Source of the DNA: Streptomyces liangshanensis
Lineage (GTDB): Bacteria; Actinomycetota; Actinomycetes; Streptomycetales; Streptomycetaceae
Direction of reading: 5' to 3'
DNA length: 64,000 nt
NCBI RefSeq assembly: GCF_011694815.1
Contig: NZ_CP050177.1
Span: 5,558,001-5,622,000 of the forward strand
The stretch's first letter is position 1. The number at the start of each line of letters is the position of its first letter. The notes under the pieces were generated by a model, which did not search any database, had not been told where the DNA came from, and worked only from the letters and a program-made list of their open reading frames with translations. Below are positions 9,573 to 17,874 of this stretch, piece by piece. The translations under genes were made by a program, and so were the position numbers.

Positions 9573-11018
9573 TCACATCCCGGGGCCGAACGCCCCCGGG
9601 TGGATCTGCTCGCGCGTCGCCGCGTACTGCTGCCGTACGGCCGTCCCGACCGCCGCGTCCTCGCCCGGCTCGAAGACCTGCGCCGCCGCGCCCTGCCAGA
9701 GCGGCGGGGTGTGCGGGGCGAGCGTCCCCTGCGAGACCCCCAGCGCCCAGGCCGCCTGGCGGGCCGCGCCGAGCGCGGTGTAGTCGGCGGGCTGCGGTAC
9801 GACCACCTGGGCCCCGAAGATCGCCGGTGCGGCGGCCTGGACCGCGGGCAGCTCGGCCGCCGCCCCCAGCAGGAAGACCCGCCGGACCTCGACCCCGCGC
9901 CCGCGCAGGACGTCCATCGCGTCGGCGAGCGAGCAGAGCATGCCCTCGAAGGCGGCCCGCGCCAGGTGTTCGGGCTTCATCGACTCGCGCCGCAGCCCGG
10001 TGAGCGTGCCCGCGGTGTGCGGCAGCTGGGGGGTTCTCTCGCCTTCCAGGTACGGGAGCATCACCAGGCCGGACGCGCCGGGGGTCGACTTGAGCGCCAG
10101 GGCGGACAGCTCCGCGAGGTCGGCCGCGCCCACCATCTCCGCCGTACCCCGCAGGGCCCGGACGGCGTTGAGCGTGTGGACGACCGGCAGGTGCATCCCC
10201 GTGGCGTCCGCGAACGACGTGATCATCCCGGACGGGTCGGCCAGCGCCTCGTGGTGCACGGCCATCACCGAGCCCGAGGCCCCCAGTGACACGACGGCGT
10301 CCCCGACCCCGACGCCCAGACCGAACGCGGCGGCCATGGTCTCGCCCGTACCCGCCGAGATCAGCAGCCCCTCCGGGGTGGTCCCCGCGGAGTCGGCGGG
10401 ACCGAGCACCTCGGGCAGGGCGGCCTGATGGCCGAGCGCCAGCTCCACGAGATCGGGACGGTACGAGCCGGTCCGCGCCGACCAGTAACCGGTCCCGGAG
10501 GCCGCGCCCCGGTCGGTGGTCCGGCGCGCGGGCCGGCCCAGCAGCTGCCAGACCAGCCAGTCGTGCGGCTGGAGGACCAGCGCCGTGCGCTGCGCGGCCT
10601 CCGGCTCGGCCCGCGCCATCCAGCGCAGCTTGGAGATCAGCTGGGCATGCTGCGGTACGGACCCGACGGCCTCGGCCCACGCCTGCCGGCCGCCGAGCGC
10701 GTCGACCAGGTCCGCGGCGGCGACCTGGGCGCGCTTGTCCTTGCTGAGCAGGGCGGGCCGGACGAGATTCCCCTGCCGGTCCAGCGCGACCATGCCGTGC
10801 TGCTGCGCGGCCACGCCGATCGCCTGGACCCCTTCCAGCAGCCCGCCGGACGCGGCCTCGCCGAGCGACAGCAACCAGGCCTGCGGATCGACCTCGGTGG
10901 CCTTGGGTTCGACGGGGTGCGCGGCGAAACCCTGGCGCAGCACGGCGCCCGTGTCCGCGTCACAGACGACGATGCGTGTGAACCCGGACGAACTGTCCAA
11001 CCCGGCGACTATTCCCAT
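9573..11018 (-). CDS. xylB: Xylulokinase (FGGY carbohydrate kinase)
   Basis: Phosphorylates D-xylulose to xylulose-5-phosphate, linking xylose use to the pentose phosphate pathway. The 481-residue protein begins with the FGGY phosphate-binding motif GLDSSSGFTRIVV. It carries the substrate loop QQHGMVALD (residues ~92-100), the catalytic-region motif TTDRGAASGTGYW, and the C-terminal ATPase signature GLRRESMKPEHLARAAFEG. Length is normal for XylB. It stands alone, with no xylA or sugar ABC transporter adjacent, so an alternative pentulose substrate cannot be excluded. It lies 129 bases upstream of the ABC exporter start, on the same strand. Confidence 0.85.
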   Translation of the reverse strand: MGIVAGLDSSSGFTRIVVCDADTGAVLRQGFAAHPVEPKATEVDPQAWLLSLGEAASGGLLEGVQAIGVAAQQHGMVALDRQGNLVRPALLSKDKRAQVAAADLVDALGGRQAWAEAVGSVPQHAQLISKLRWMARAEPEAAQRTALVLQPHDWLVWQLLGRPARRTTDRGAASGTGYWSARTGSYRPDLVELALGHQAALPEVLGPADSAGTTPEGLLISAGTGETMAAAFGLGVGVGDAVVSLGASGSVMAVHHEALADPSGMITSFADATGMHLPVVHTLNAVRALRGTAEMVGAADLAELSALALKSTPGASGLVMLPYLEGERTPQLPHTAGTLTGLRRESMKPEHLARAAFEGMLCSLADAMDVLRGRGVEVRRVFLLGAAAELPAVQAAAPAIFGAQVVVPQPADYTALGAARQAAWALGVSQGTLAPHTPPLWQGAAAQVFEPGEDAAVGTAVRQQYAATREQIHPGAFGPGM

Positions 11019-11097
11019 GGCACCCGATTCTGCCCCACGCGCACCGCCCGGGACGATCCCGGGACGTCCCGGGTATCAGAGGCGCCCGCCCCCGCCC

Positions 11098-11427
11098 TCA
11101 GGTGGCGCTGCTGCCCCAGTCGTCGTGACCGCTGCCGTTCGCGCGGCCGTTCTGGCTGCGCTCCCGGAGCGAGCGCACGCGCGAGGCGACGGAGCCGGGC
11201 ATCTTGTCCCCGACCCGGTCGCCGACGACGGCGCTGACCGAGTGGTACGCCTTGCCCGCGTACTCCCGACCCACGGTGCTCGCGGTCTCGGCGGCGTTGC
11301 GCACGGCCGGGTTCTGCGACACCTGACGTGCCGACTTCTTGAGCTGCTCGTAGCGCTCGCGCCCGGCCCGCGTGCCGATCACGTACCCGAAGGCCACTCC
11401 TGCGATGAACGTGAGGCGGTACCGCAT
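11098..11427 (-). CDS. YtxH-like small membrane-associated protein
   Basis: A protein of about 109 residues with one hydrophobic N-terminal segment (RLTFIAGVAFGYVIGTRAG), followed by a basic amphipathic stretch (YEQLKKSARQVSQ) and a polar C-terminus. That is the layout of YtxH-domain proteins, small envelope proteins of unclear role. I chose the ATG at 11427 because a GAAGG site sits 9 bases upstream of it. The GTG three codons earlier (11436) lies directly on top of that site and is unlikely to be used. It is monocistronic, between xylB and the tRNA genes. Confidence 0.75.
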   Translation of the reverse strand: MRYRLTFIAGVAFGYVIGTRAGRERYEQLKKSARQVSQNPAVRNAAETASTVGREYAGKAYHSVSAVVGDRVGDKMPGSVASRVRSLRERSQNGRANGSGHDDWGSSAT

Positions 11428-11638
11428 GGCTGCCACCCTTCCCTAGCGTCGAAGTCCCCAGCGTCGGACCGTTGGGCCCTGTCTACCGCGTACCCCGCCA
11501 GGGCCTGGCATCACCCGACGTGACCCCGGGGATACCGATTGGCGGAGCACCCCCCTGCTTGCGCTAATGTATGTGTCGCAGCGAACGCGCACACCCCGGG
11601 ACGCCCGAGGCGGGTGCGTTCCGGTGCAAACGCAGCAA

Positions 11639-11711
11639 TCCCCTGTAGCTCAATTGGCAGAGCAGCCGGCTGTTAACCGGCAGGTTACTGGTTCGAGTCC
11701 AGTCGGGGGAG
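11639..11711 (+). tRNA. tRNA-Asn (GTT), copy 1
   Basis: A 73-base cloverleaf. The acceptor arms TCCCCTG (11639-11645) and CGGGGGA (11704-11710) pair over 7 positions with one T-G, and the discriminator is G. The anticodon loop is CTGTTAA on a GCCGG/CCGGC stem, reading GTT, and the T arm carries GGTTCGAGTCC. No CCA is encoded. A nearly identical copy follows five bases later. Confidence 0.96.
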
Positions 11712-11716
11712 CGCGG

Positions 11717-11789
11717 TCCCCTGTAGCTCAATTGGCAGAGCATTCGGCTGTTAACCGGAGGGTTACTGGTTCGAGTCCAGTCGGGGGAG
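11717..11789 (+). tRNA. tRNA-Asn (GTT), copy 2
   Basis: A second 73-base tRNA-Asn. It has the same acceptor stem and T arm as copy 1 and differs only in the anticodon stem and variable region (TTCGG/CCGGA, with a T-G pair). The five-base separation implies one polycistronic precursor ending at the hairpin at 11797-11823. The changes are compensated or tolerated, so both copies look functional. Confidence 0.96.
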
Positions 11790-11796
11790 CAGCGAG

Positions 11797-11823
11797 AAAG
11801 AGGACCCCTAGGGGTCCTCTTTT
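11797..11823 (+). terminator. Intrinsic terminator of the tRNA-Asn operon
   Basis: A perfect palindrome, AGAGGACCCC-TA-GGGGTCCTCT, extended by A/T pairs and ending in a run of four T. It starts seven bases after the second tRNA-Asn. This is one of the few hairpins in the window with a true U-tract. Confidence 0.93.
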
Positions 11824-11955
11824 CGTTTCCCCGGAACCGTCCGGCGCGCGGTGCGGTCCTCAAGGTCAGGCGATGCCGACCATCCGAGGCAGGAGATCGT
11901 ATGAGCGGCTATGCTGCGGCTGACGGCGCGCACAAATGTGCGCGACACGCCGCGA

Positions 11956-12029
11956 GGGGCGGTAGCTCAGCCGGTTAGAGCAGCGGACTCATAATCCGTC
12001 GGCCGTGGGTTCGAGTCCCACCCGCCCCA
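11956..12029 (+). tRNA. tRNA with CAT anticodon (elongator Met or Ile2)
   Basis: A 74-base cloverleaf with acceptor GGGGCGG/CCGCCCC and discriminator A. The D arm is AGCTCAGCCGGTTAGAGC and the anticodon loop CTCATAA has CAT at 11990-11992; the T arm is GGGTTCGAGTCCC. Only the first two bases of CCA are encoded. It is not initiator Met, because position 1-72 is a normal G-C pair and the three G-C pairs of the initiator anticodon stem are absent. Whether it is elongator Met or the lysidine-modified Ile2 (reading AUA) cannot be settled by eye. Confidence 0.93.
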
Positions 12030-12442
12030 CCGAAGTGTCACCGGGAAGAATCGTTCTGACCAGCGGTTACCTGGTCAGGCGTCAGAACGGCCAGGCCCTT
12101 GGCGGCCCGCCTCGGCGATGATTACATGATCGTGGGGACGGATCGGGGACGCCGGTCGGGTGGCGCCCGAGGTTCCCTCGTCCGGCCCATCGTCGCACTC
12201 CTGTCGGAGCGTCAGTCCCGACAGTCCGGTTCGTGTCGGCCGCCCGGCCGCGCGCGGGACCGCGGACCACAACCCCCCCCGTCGATTCGCGTACGAAATA
12301 CCATGTCCTATTTCCGCGCCTCGGCGGAGGCGGGTCCTTTGCGCGCATTCTTCGCTCCTCGGTTCCGGGCGCGCCCCGAGCCCGGCGGGCAGCAACGTCT
12401 GCCGGCGGTTGATTGAGGAATCAACTAAGAGGGCGGGTCGTT
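12030..12442. other. Intergenic region with a two-register hairpin
   Basis: A 413-base gap between the CAT tRNA and the luciferase-like gene. At 12052-12089 two overlapping stems share the same left-arm bases: CTGACCAG/CTGGTCAG (12056-12063 with 12071-12078) and CGTTCTGAC/GTCAGAACG (12052-12060 with 12081-12089). They cannot both form in full. This could be a tRNA terminator without a U-run, or a processing element. The rest shows no gene with the local codon bias. Confidence 0.5.
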
Positions 12443-13474
12443 GTGCCTCGTATGAAGCGCATCGGCTTTCTCTCGTTCGGGCACTGGTCCGACACCCCGC
12501 ACTCCCAGGCCAGGACGGCGGCGGACTCGCTGCTCCAGGCGATCGACCTCGCCGTCGCGGCCGAGGAGCTGGGGGCCGACGGGGCCTACTTCCGCGTTCA
12601 TCACTTCGCGCGGCAGATGGCCTCGCCGTTCCCGTTGCTCGCCGCGATCGGGGCCAGGACCTCGCGCATCGAGATCGGTACCGGTGTGATCGACATGCGG
12701 TACGAGAACCCCCTCTACATGGCCGAGGACGCCGGCTCCGCCGACCTCATCTCCGGCGGCAGGCTCCAGCTCGGCATCAGCCGGGGATCCCCGGAGCAGG
12801 TCATCGACGGCTGGCGCTACTTCGGGTACGCGCCGAGCGGCGACGACACCGAGGCCGACATGGCGCGCAAGCACACCGAGGTGCTGCTGTCCGTGCTGGA
12901 GGGCAAGGGCTTCGCCCGGCCGAACCCGCGGCCGATGTTCGCCAACCCGCCGGGACTCCTGCGCGTCGAGCCGCACTCCGAGGGCCTGCGGGAGCGCATC
13001 TGGTGGGGCGCCGGATCCAACGCCACCGCCGTCTGGGCGGCCGGGCTCGGTATGAACCTGATGAGTTCGACGCTGAAGAACGACGAGGGCGGCGCGCCCT
13101 TCCACGTCCAGCAGGCCGCGCAGATCCGTGCCTTCCGGGAGGCGTGGGCCGAGGCGGGCTGGGAGCGGGAACCGCGCGTCTCGGTGTCGCGGAGCGTTTT
13201 CGCGCTCACCACCGACCAGGACCGGGCGTACTTCGGCAACGACGGCGACAGCGCCGACCAGATCGGCAACATCGACGCGACCACGCGCGCGATCTTCGGG
13301 CGTACGTACGCCGCCGAGCCCGACCTCCTGGTGAAGCAGCTCGCCGAGGACGAGGCGATCGCCGAGGCGGACACGCTGCTGCTGACCGTGCCCAACCAAC
13401 TCGGCGTCGACTACAACAGCCACGTACTGGAGAACATCCTCACCCACGTCGCGCCCGCGCTCGGCTGGCGCTGA
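12443..13474 (+). CDS. Luciferase-like flavin-dependent monooxygenase
   Basis: A protein of about 343 residues of the bacterial-luciferase TIM-barrel superfamily (F420- or FMNH2-dependent oxidoreductases). Typical features are RIGFLSFGHWSD at the N-terminus, AEELGADGAYFRVHHFARQ (the 'E..G.d..w..eHh' strand), TSRIEIGTGVIDMRYENPL, and the GGRLQLGISRGSPEQ phosphate-site loop. I chose GTG 12443 because AAGAGGG lies 8 bases upstream; ATG 12452 is an alternative. A TTG at 12413 is in frame but has no ribosome site. It converges on a MarR gene, so it is not obviously under that regulator. Substrate unknown. Confidence 0.85.
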   Translation: MPRMKRIGFLSFGHWSDTPHSQARTAADSLLQAIDLAVAAEELGADGAYFRVHHFARQMASPFPLLAAIGARTSRIEIGTGVIDMRYENPLYMAEDAGSADLISGGRLQLGISRGSPEQVIDGWRYFGYAPSGDDTEADMARKHTEVLLSVLEGKGFARPNPRPMFANPPGLLRVEPHSEGLRERIWWGAGSNATAVWAAGLGMNLMSSTLKNDEGGAPFHVQQAAQIRAFREAWAEAGWEREPRVSVSRSVFALTTDQDRAYFGNDGDSADQIGNIDATTRAIFGRTYAAEPDLLVKQLAEDEAIAEADTLLLTVPNQLGVDYNSHVLENILTHVAPALGWR

Positions 13475-13511
13475 GGACCGCCCCGCGCCACCGGCGGGCG
13501 ATCGCCGCCCG

Positions 13512-13913
13512 TCAGTGGCCGGGGGCGGGAGTCATCAGGTCGCGGAGCGTGGACCGCTGGGTCGGGCGCGCCTCGGTGAACCGCTGCGACCCCTTGGGCG
13601 TGATGCCGACATACATCGACCGCCGGTCGTCCTCGCACATCGACCGCAGCACCAGGCCCCCCGCCTCCAGGCGGCTGACCAGGCGGGACAGGGCGCTCTG
13701 GCTCAGGTGGACGGAGCTCTCCAGCTCGCTCATCCGCACCTGGGTGCCGGACCGGTCGGCCGCGTACAGCTCCTGGAGCACCTCGAAGTCGCTCACCGAG
13801 ACGCTGTGGCGCTCCATCAGGGTCCGGTCGAGGGCGGTGTTGACGCGGTGGTAGAGGCCCATCACGTCATGCCAGTGGGCTGCGAGTTCATCCTCGTGGG
13901 TCGACTTCGACAC
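13512..13913 (-). CDS. MarR-family transcriptional regulator
   Basis: A 133-residue winged-helix regulator. It has the dimerisation helix (HWHDVMGLYHRVNTALDRTL), then the helix-turn-helix (MSELESSVHLSQSALSRLVSRLE, residues ~70-93) and the wing with the diagnostic DDRRSMYVGITPKG. It faces an MFS pump gene across 75 bases that hold tandem palindrome-like repeats, so it most likely represses that pump and itself, released by a small ligand. The GTG start has no ribosome site but sits 6 bases beyond a TAAGAT -10-like element (13920-13925, minus strand), so the mRNA may be leaderless. Confidence 0.9.
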   Translation of the reverse strand: MSKSTHEDELAAHWHDVMGLYHRVNTALDRTLMERHSVSVSDFEVLQELYAADRSGTQVRMSELESSVHLSQSALSRLVSRLEAGGLVLRSMCEDDRRSMYVGITPKGSQRFTEARPTQRSTLRDLMTPAPGH

Positions 13914-13952
13914 GGTCGTATCTTAGCACGCGAGAGGCATCCGCATGCATGC

Positions 13953-13979
13953 GCATTAGATGTGCGTGCATTAGATGCA
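13953..13979. promoter_or_regulatory. Tandem repeat, probable MarR operator
   Basis: GCATTAGATG occurs twice (13953-13962 and 13968-13977), exactly 15 bases apart, in a locally AT-rich gap between the divergent MarR and MFS genes. The second copy centres a perfect inverted repeat TGCAT-TAG-ATGCA (13967-13979); the first centres a slightly imperfect one. Two adjacent dimer sites overlapping both promoters would suit a MarR repressor. Inference only. Confidence 0.6.
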
Positions 13980-13988
13980 TGTGCTTAT

Positions 13989-15518
13989 ATGTCTCGGGTG
14001 ACTTCGTCCTGCACCGAAGCGGAAGCGAGAACGGCTCCGCTCCTCCCCGTGACCATCCCGTCCCCCGAGTCCCCCACCCCCGACGGTGAGGTACGTGACC
14101 TCAACTGGTCGGCCCGCACCTGGGTGCTCCTGTTCGTGCTGTGCGGCGCGCTCTTCCTCGACGGTCTCGACCTCTCGATGGTCGGCGTCGCGCTGCCCTC
14201 CATAGGGTCCGACCTGCACCTGGACGGCAGCTCCCTCCAGTGGATCGTCAGCGGCTACATCCTGGGATACGGCAGCCTGCTGCTGCTCGGCGGCCGCGCC
14301 TCCGACCTCCTCGGCCGCCGCCGGGTCTTCCTCGCCGCCGTCGCCGTGTTCGGCGCCGTCTCGGTGATCAGCACGTTCCTCAGCAACGACCTCGCGCTCA
14401 TCGCCCTGCGTTTCGTCAAGGGGGCGTCCGCCGCCTTCACGGTCCCCGCCGGCCTGTCCATCATCACGACGACGTACGCCCAGGGCCCCGCCCGCAACCG
14501 CGCGCTCAGCATCTACACCGTCTGCGGCGCGAGCGGCTTCTCCCTCGGCCTGGTGGCCGGCGGACTGCTCACCGAGATCGGCTGGCGGATGACCTTCCTG
14601 GCGCCGGGACCGGTGGCCATCGTCCTCCTCCTGGCCGGCCTGAAGGTCATCCCGCACGTCGCGACGGCGCGTGTCGATCTGCGCCACTTCGACCTGCCGG
14701 GCGCGCTGACCAGCACGCTCTCCCTGCTGATCCTCGTCTACGCGGTGGTCCAGGCCCCGAACGAGGGCTGGGGATCGGTGCGCACGCTCGGCCTGCTCGC
14801 GCTGAGCGCCGTCCTGATGGCCGCGTTCGTGGTCATCGAGCTGCGGCATCCGCACCCGCTCGTGCGGCTCGGCATTCTCCGGTCCTCGGCGCTCGTGCAC
14901 GCCAACCTGTCCGCGGCGGCGATGTTCGGCGGGTACTCCGCCTTCCAGTTCGTCGTCACGCTCTACGTCCAGAACTCCCTGGGCTGGTCGCCGATCACGA
15001 TGTCCATGGCGTTCCTGCCGACCGGCGTCCTGGTCGTGGCGAGCGCCCTCAAGATGGAGGCCGTCCTCGACCGGGTGAACACGACCGTGCTCATCTTCTT
15101 CGGCCTGCTGGCCTTCATCCTGGCGTACGTCCTGTTCCTGCGGGTCGACCCGGACAAGTCGTACGCCGACTTCATGCTCCCGACGATGCTGCTCCTCGGG
15201 ATCGGCTTCGCCCTGTGCTTCCCCTCCGTGAGCGCCCAGGCCACCAACGGGGTCGCCGACAGCGAGCAGGGACTCGCCTCCGGGCTGCTCAACACCAGCA
15301 TGCAGGTGGGCGGCGCGGTCGTGCTCGCGATCTCCAGCGCCGTACTGAGCGCTTCCGGTACGGCTCCGGTACGCCACGAACTGCTGCCCGGGATGTCCGC
15401 CGCCATCAGTGTCGCGGCGGGCGTCACGCTGGTGGCACTCCTGTTCACCGCCGCCCGCCTCGTCCGGGGCCGCGCGCGGAAGGATTCCGGGGCGATCGCG
15501 GCCGGGAACGCCCGGTGA
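13989..15518 (+). CDS. MFS multidrug efflux transporter (DHA2 type)
   Basis: A protein of about 509 residues with 14 predicted membrane helices, of the EmrB/QacA drug:proton antiporter family. Family signatures are LDGLDLSMVGVALPSIGSDL in helix 1, LLLLGGRASDLLGRRRVFL (motif A) after helix 2, and SGFSLGLVAGGLLTEIGWR (motif C) in helix 5. It is divergent from a MarR gene. The start is uncertain: ATG 13989 has no ribosome site and overlaps a TTATAT -10-like element. If that element is real, the transcript would begin near 13997 and translation at GTG 13998 (VTSSC). Export of a toxic or signalling compound is the likely role; substrate unknown. Confidence 0.9.
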   Translation: MSRVTSSCTEAEARTAPLLPVTIPSPESPTPDGEVRDLNWSARTWVLLFVLCGALFLDGLDLSMVGVALPSIGSDLHLDGSSLQWIVSGYILGYGSLLLLGGRASDLLGRRRVFLAAVAVFGAVSVISTFLSNDLALIALRFVKGASAAFTVPAGLSIITTTYAQGPARNRALSIYTVCGASGFSLGLVAGGLLTEIGWRMTFLAPGPVAIVLLLAGLKVIPHVATARVDLRHFDLPGALTSTLSLLILVYAVVQAPNEGWGSVRTLGLLALSAVLMAAFVVIELRHPHPLVRLGILRSSALVHANLSAAAMFGGYSAFQFVVTLYVQNSLGWSPITMSMAFLPTGVLVVASALKMEAVLDRVNTTVLIFFGLLAFILAYVLFLRVDPDKSYADFMLPTMLLLGIGFALCFPSVSAQATNGVADSEQGLASGLLNTSMQVGGAVVLAISSAVLSASGTAPVRHELLPGMSAAISVAAGVTLVALLFTAARLVRGRARKDSGAIAAGNAR

Positions 15519-15546
15519 CGCCCTAGGGCCTGTCCGGCGGCCCGGA

Positions 15547-16455
15547 TCAGCGGGCCCACCAGGTCAGGGCCGTGGTCACCAGGAAGACGACGACCGCCGC
15601 GGGCCAGACGGCGAGGCCGGGCGTCATTCCGCGCCCGGCCCGCTGCCACGGCGGCGCCTCCCGCGACAGCAGCGCGTCCGCGAACACCCCGGCGCTGGGC
15701 GGCCGTCGGCCCGGCTCCACCGACAGCGCCGCGCGAAGCGGCGCGCCGATGTGGTCCGGAACCGCCAGGTCCCTGGGGATCGCGGGCGACGCCGCCACCG
15801 GTAGCCGCCATTGCGCGGGGTCCGTACGGCCGCCGGGGCCGAACGGTCTGCGCCCGGTGAGGAGTTCGAACGCGACGACGCCGAGGGCGTACACGTCGGC
15901 CCGCTCGTCCAGGCCGCCGGTCTGGAAGGCCTGTTCGGGCGCCATGTACGCGGGAGTGCCCGTGGTCACGGTCAGCCCCGACGCGTCGGCCAGCCGCTTC
16001 GCGCTGCCGAGGTCCGCGACCACCACCGCGGCGGGCGTGCGGCCGGTGTCGAGCAGGAGGTTCGACGGCTTGACGTCGCGGTGCACGACACCCGCGTCGT
16101 GGAGCACCTGCACGGCCCGGCAGGCCTCGGCCGCCAGGCGGAGCGCGTCCTCGGGCCCGCAGTGCCCGATCATCTGCGCCAGCGTGCCACCCCGGACGTA
16201 GTCCATGACCAGGTAGGGCCGGTCGTCCTGGACCCCGAGGTCGTGGACGCGTACGACCCGTGGGCTGGCTATCCTGCGGAGCAACCTCGCCTCCGCCAGG
16301 AACCGTTGGCGCACGTCCGCGTCGGACGCCCAGTTCTCGGCCAGCAGTTTGACCGCGACATCCGTGTCGAGCTCGGGATCGTATGCTTTCCAGACGGTGG
16401 CGAACGCACCGGCTCCGAGTGTCTCCTCCAGGAGATAACGGCCAAGCTTCCGCAT
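15547..16455 (-). CDS. Membrane-anchored Ser/Thr protein kinase
   Basis: A 302-residue Hanks-type kinase. The glycine loop is LGAGAFATVWKA (13-24), the ATP lysine Lys36 is in DVAVKLL, the catalytic loop is HRDVKPSN (Asp127), the metal motif is DLG (148-150, not DFG), and the activation-loop end is GTPAYMAPEQ. One membrane helix (about 280-300) ends the protein two residues before the stop, so the kinase faces the cytoplasm and has no extracellular sensor domain. It is divergent from an ECF sigma gene across 88 bases, suggesting that kinase and sigma factor form one signalling unit. That link is inferred from position. Confidence 0.92.
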   Translation of the reverse strand: MRKLGRYLLEETLGAGAFATVWKAYDPELDTDVAVKLLAENWASDADVRQRFLAEARLLRRIASPRVVRVHDLGVQDDRPYLVMDYVRGGTLAQMIGHCGPEDALRLAAEACRAVQVLHDAGVVHRDVKPSNLLLDTGRTPAAVVVADLGSAKRLADASGLTVTTGTPAYMAPEQAFQTGGLDERADVYALGVVAFELLTGRRPFGPGGRTDPAQWRLPVAASPAIPRDLAVPDHIGAPLRAALSVEPGRRPPSAGVFADALLSREAPPWQRAGRGMTPGLAVWPAAVVVFLVTTALTWWAR

Positions 16456-16543
16456 GCGGCGACACTATGCCCCGGAGCGAGAACGCCGGGGACTCGGGTG
16501 GCGGGCCGGGCGGATCCGGCCGGACGTGAACGGGGGCAGCCGG

Positions 16544-17089
16544 GTGATCGAGCAGGACGAGCTCTCACCGCTCGTGGCAGCCGCCCAGGCGGGCGACCGG
16601 GCGGCACTGGAACGCCTCCTCGTCCGTCTCCGGCCCATGGTCCTGCGACGCTGCTCCCGGTTCCTTCCCCACTACGCGGACGCCGAAGAGGCGGCGCAGG
16701 ACGCGCTGCTGTCCATCAGCCTCCACCTGGCCGAGTACCGCGGGCGCGGCTCGTTCCTCGGGTGGGTCACCGTGATCGCCTCGAACGCCGCCAGGTCCAC
16801 GTACCGCTCGATGCGCCGGCGTGCGGAGGACAGCAGCGCCGTCCTCCCGGAAGGCGCCGACCCGCGGACGACGAGCGTCATCGCCGGAACGCGCCTGGAC
16901 CTGATGGAGTCGCTGGCCGCCCTCGAGGAACAGCATCCGGCCCTGGTCGAATCCTTCGTGCTGCGCGACCTCGGGGACCTCACCTACCTTCAGGTCGCCG
17001 AGATCACCGGGGCTCCCCTGGGCACCGTCAAGGACCGCATCCACCAGGCCCGCCGCTTCATGCGGGAGCGCCTCGGCGCCGGTGCCTGA
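16544..17089 (+). CDS. ECF-type RNA polymerase sigma factor
   Basis: A 181-residue sigma factor made of region 2 (VAAAQAGDRAALERLL; DAEEAAQDALLSI at 46-58, core-binding; RGSFLGWVTVIASNAARS at 68-85, -10 recognition) and region 4 (LTYLQVAEITGAPLGTVKDRIHQARRF, -35 recognition) with a short linker. GTG 16544 is preceded by a G-rich site (GGGGG at about -12); an in-frame GTG at 16526 is the alternative. No zinc anti-sigma gene is adjacent. Instead a Ser/Thr kinase is divergent, and two paralogous exported-protein genes follow, the first starting at or overlapping the sigma gene's end. These are probably its targets or effectors. Confidence 0.88.
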   Translation: MIEQDELSPLVAAAQAGDRAALERLLVRLRPMVLRRCSRFLPHYADAEEAAQDALLSISLHLAEYRGRGSFLGWVTVIASNAARSTYRSMRRRAEDSSAVLPEGADPRTTSVIAGTRLDLMESLAALEEQHPALVESFVLRDLGDLTYLQVAEITGAPLGTVKDRIHQARRFMRERLGAGA

Positions 17090-17150
17090 GGCGTCCCCGG
17101 CCCCTCCTCCACCGACCGACATCAGCTCACTGGGAACGGGAGAGGCCGCC

Positions 17151-17849
17151 GTGCGGGCTCGGAAGATCGTCGTCATCATGGCGGCAGCCGTCGGACTCGG
17201 CCTGCTGGCGGGCAGGTTCGTTGTGCCCGCCCGCTCCGCCGGAGCCGCCCCGGCGGCGCGGCCCGCCGGCGGACCCGTGACGGCCCGGCACCTGTTGGAC
17301 GCGGACGAGTTCAGGAAGGCCGGGATCACCCGGCGCGTCTACGTACAGGACCGGGTCGGGGACGGCAGGTACGCCAACGCCGCCTGCGCCGGGGAGAAGA
17401 CGCTCGGGGGGACCCTGGGAGGGCCCGGCGCGTACTTCCGCGGGCTGGTGACGACCCGGCGGACGGACAGCGACGACCCCACGCTGGCGGTGGACGCCGG
17501 GGACCAGGTCGCGCGCGAGGTGGTCGCCGACGCCGGCAGCCCGGCGTTGGCCCGCAACTTCTTCGAGCGGCTGGTCCTGGAGGAGGTGCCGTGCCAGACG
17601 GAACCGGCCGGCCACTGGGTCTACGGGCCCACGCGCACGATCGATGTCGCGCCGGACATCACCGCGAGCTGGATGGGGTCCTACGACGGTGCCCTGAACA
17701 CCGCGGGGACCGCGCCCCGGGACAAGGAGCCCTGCGGGGGCATCGCCCTGCTCCGCAGCGGCTCCCACTACGGGATCCTGGAGGTCCACGCCTGCCTGGA
17801 CGGCGAGGCGATGACACGGATCGTCCGGGCGGCCGTGACGCGGCTCTGA
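17151..17849 (+). CDS. Membrane-anchored or secreted protein of unknown function, paralogue 1
   Basis: I do not recognise the family. From GTG 17151 the protein has about 232 residues: a basic start, then one hydrophobic segment (KIVVIMAAAVGLGLLAGRFVV), a Pro/Ala linker and an extracytoplasmic domain. The domain contains CQTEPAGHWVYG and GGIALLRSGSHYGILEV and four cysteines that could form disulfides. It shares these motifs with the next gene, so the two are diverged tandem duplicates. AGAGG before 17151 supports that start; GTG 17082, overlapping the sigma gene by 8 bases, is in frame and would add 23 Pro-rich residues. It is probably co-transcribed with the ECF sigma factor. Confidence 0.7.
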   Translation: MRARKIVVIMAAAVGLGLLAGRFVVPARSAGAAPAARPAGGPVTARHLLDADEFRKAGITRRVYVQDRVGDGRYANAACAGEKTLGGTLGGPGAYFRGLVTTRRTDSDDPTLAVDAGDQVAREVVADAGSPALARNFFERLVLEEVPCQTEPAGHWVYGPTRTIDVAPDITASWMGSYDGALNTAGTAPRDKEPCGGIALLRSGSHYGILEVHACLDGEAMTRIVRAAVTRL

Positions 17850-17874
17850 GGCCGCCCGCCCCACCCCGGTGGCG

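Noticed and set aside
11641..11789. Tandem tRNA-Asn copies as a possible integration (att) site with an element nearby
   Set aside because: No integrase, excisionase or displaced tRNA 3' fragment is seen on either side; simple gene duplication explains it.
11956..12029. Reading the CAT tRNA as initiator tRNA-fMet
   Set aside because: Position 1-72 is a normal G-C pair and the initiator-specific three G-C anticodon-stem pairs are absent.
13475..13511. GC-rich dyad between the luciferase-like and MarR genes as a terminator
   Set aside because: The stem around GCGATCGC is only about 5 pairs before mismatches; not convincing.
17082..17150. GTG 17082 as the true start of paralogue 1
   Set aside because: It has no ribosome site and adds a Pro-rich lead before the hydrophobic segment; GTG 17151 has one. 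Kept as an alternative only.
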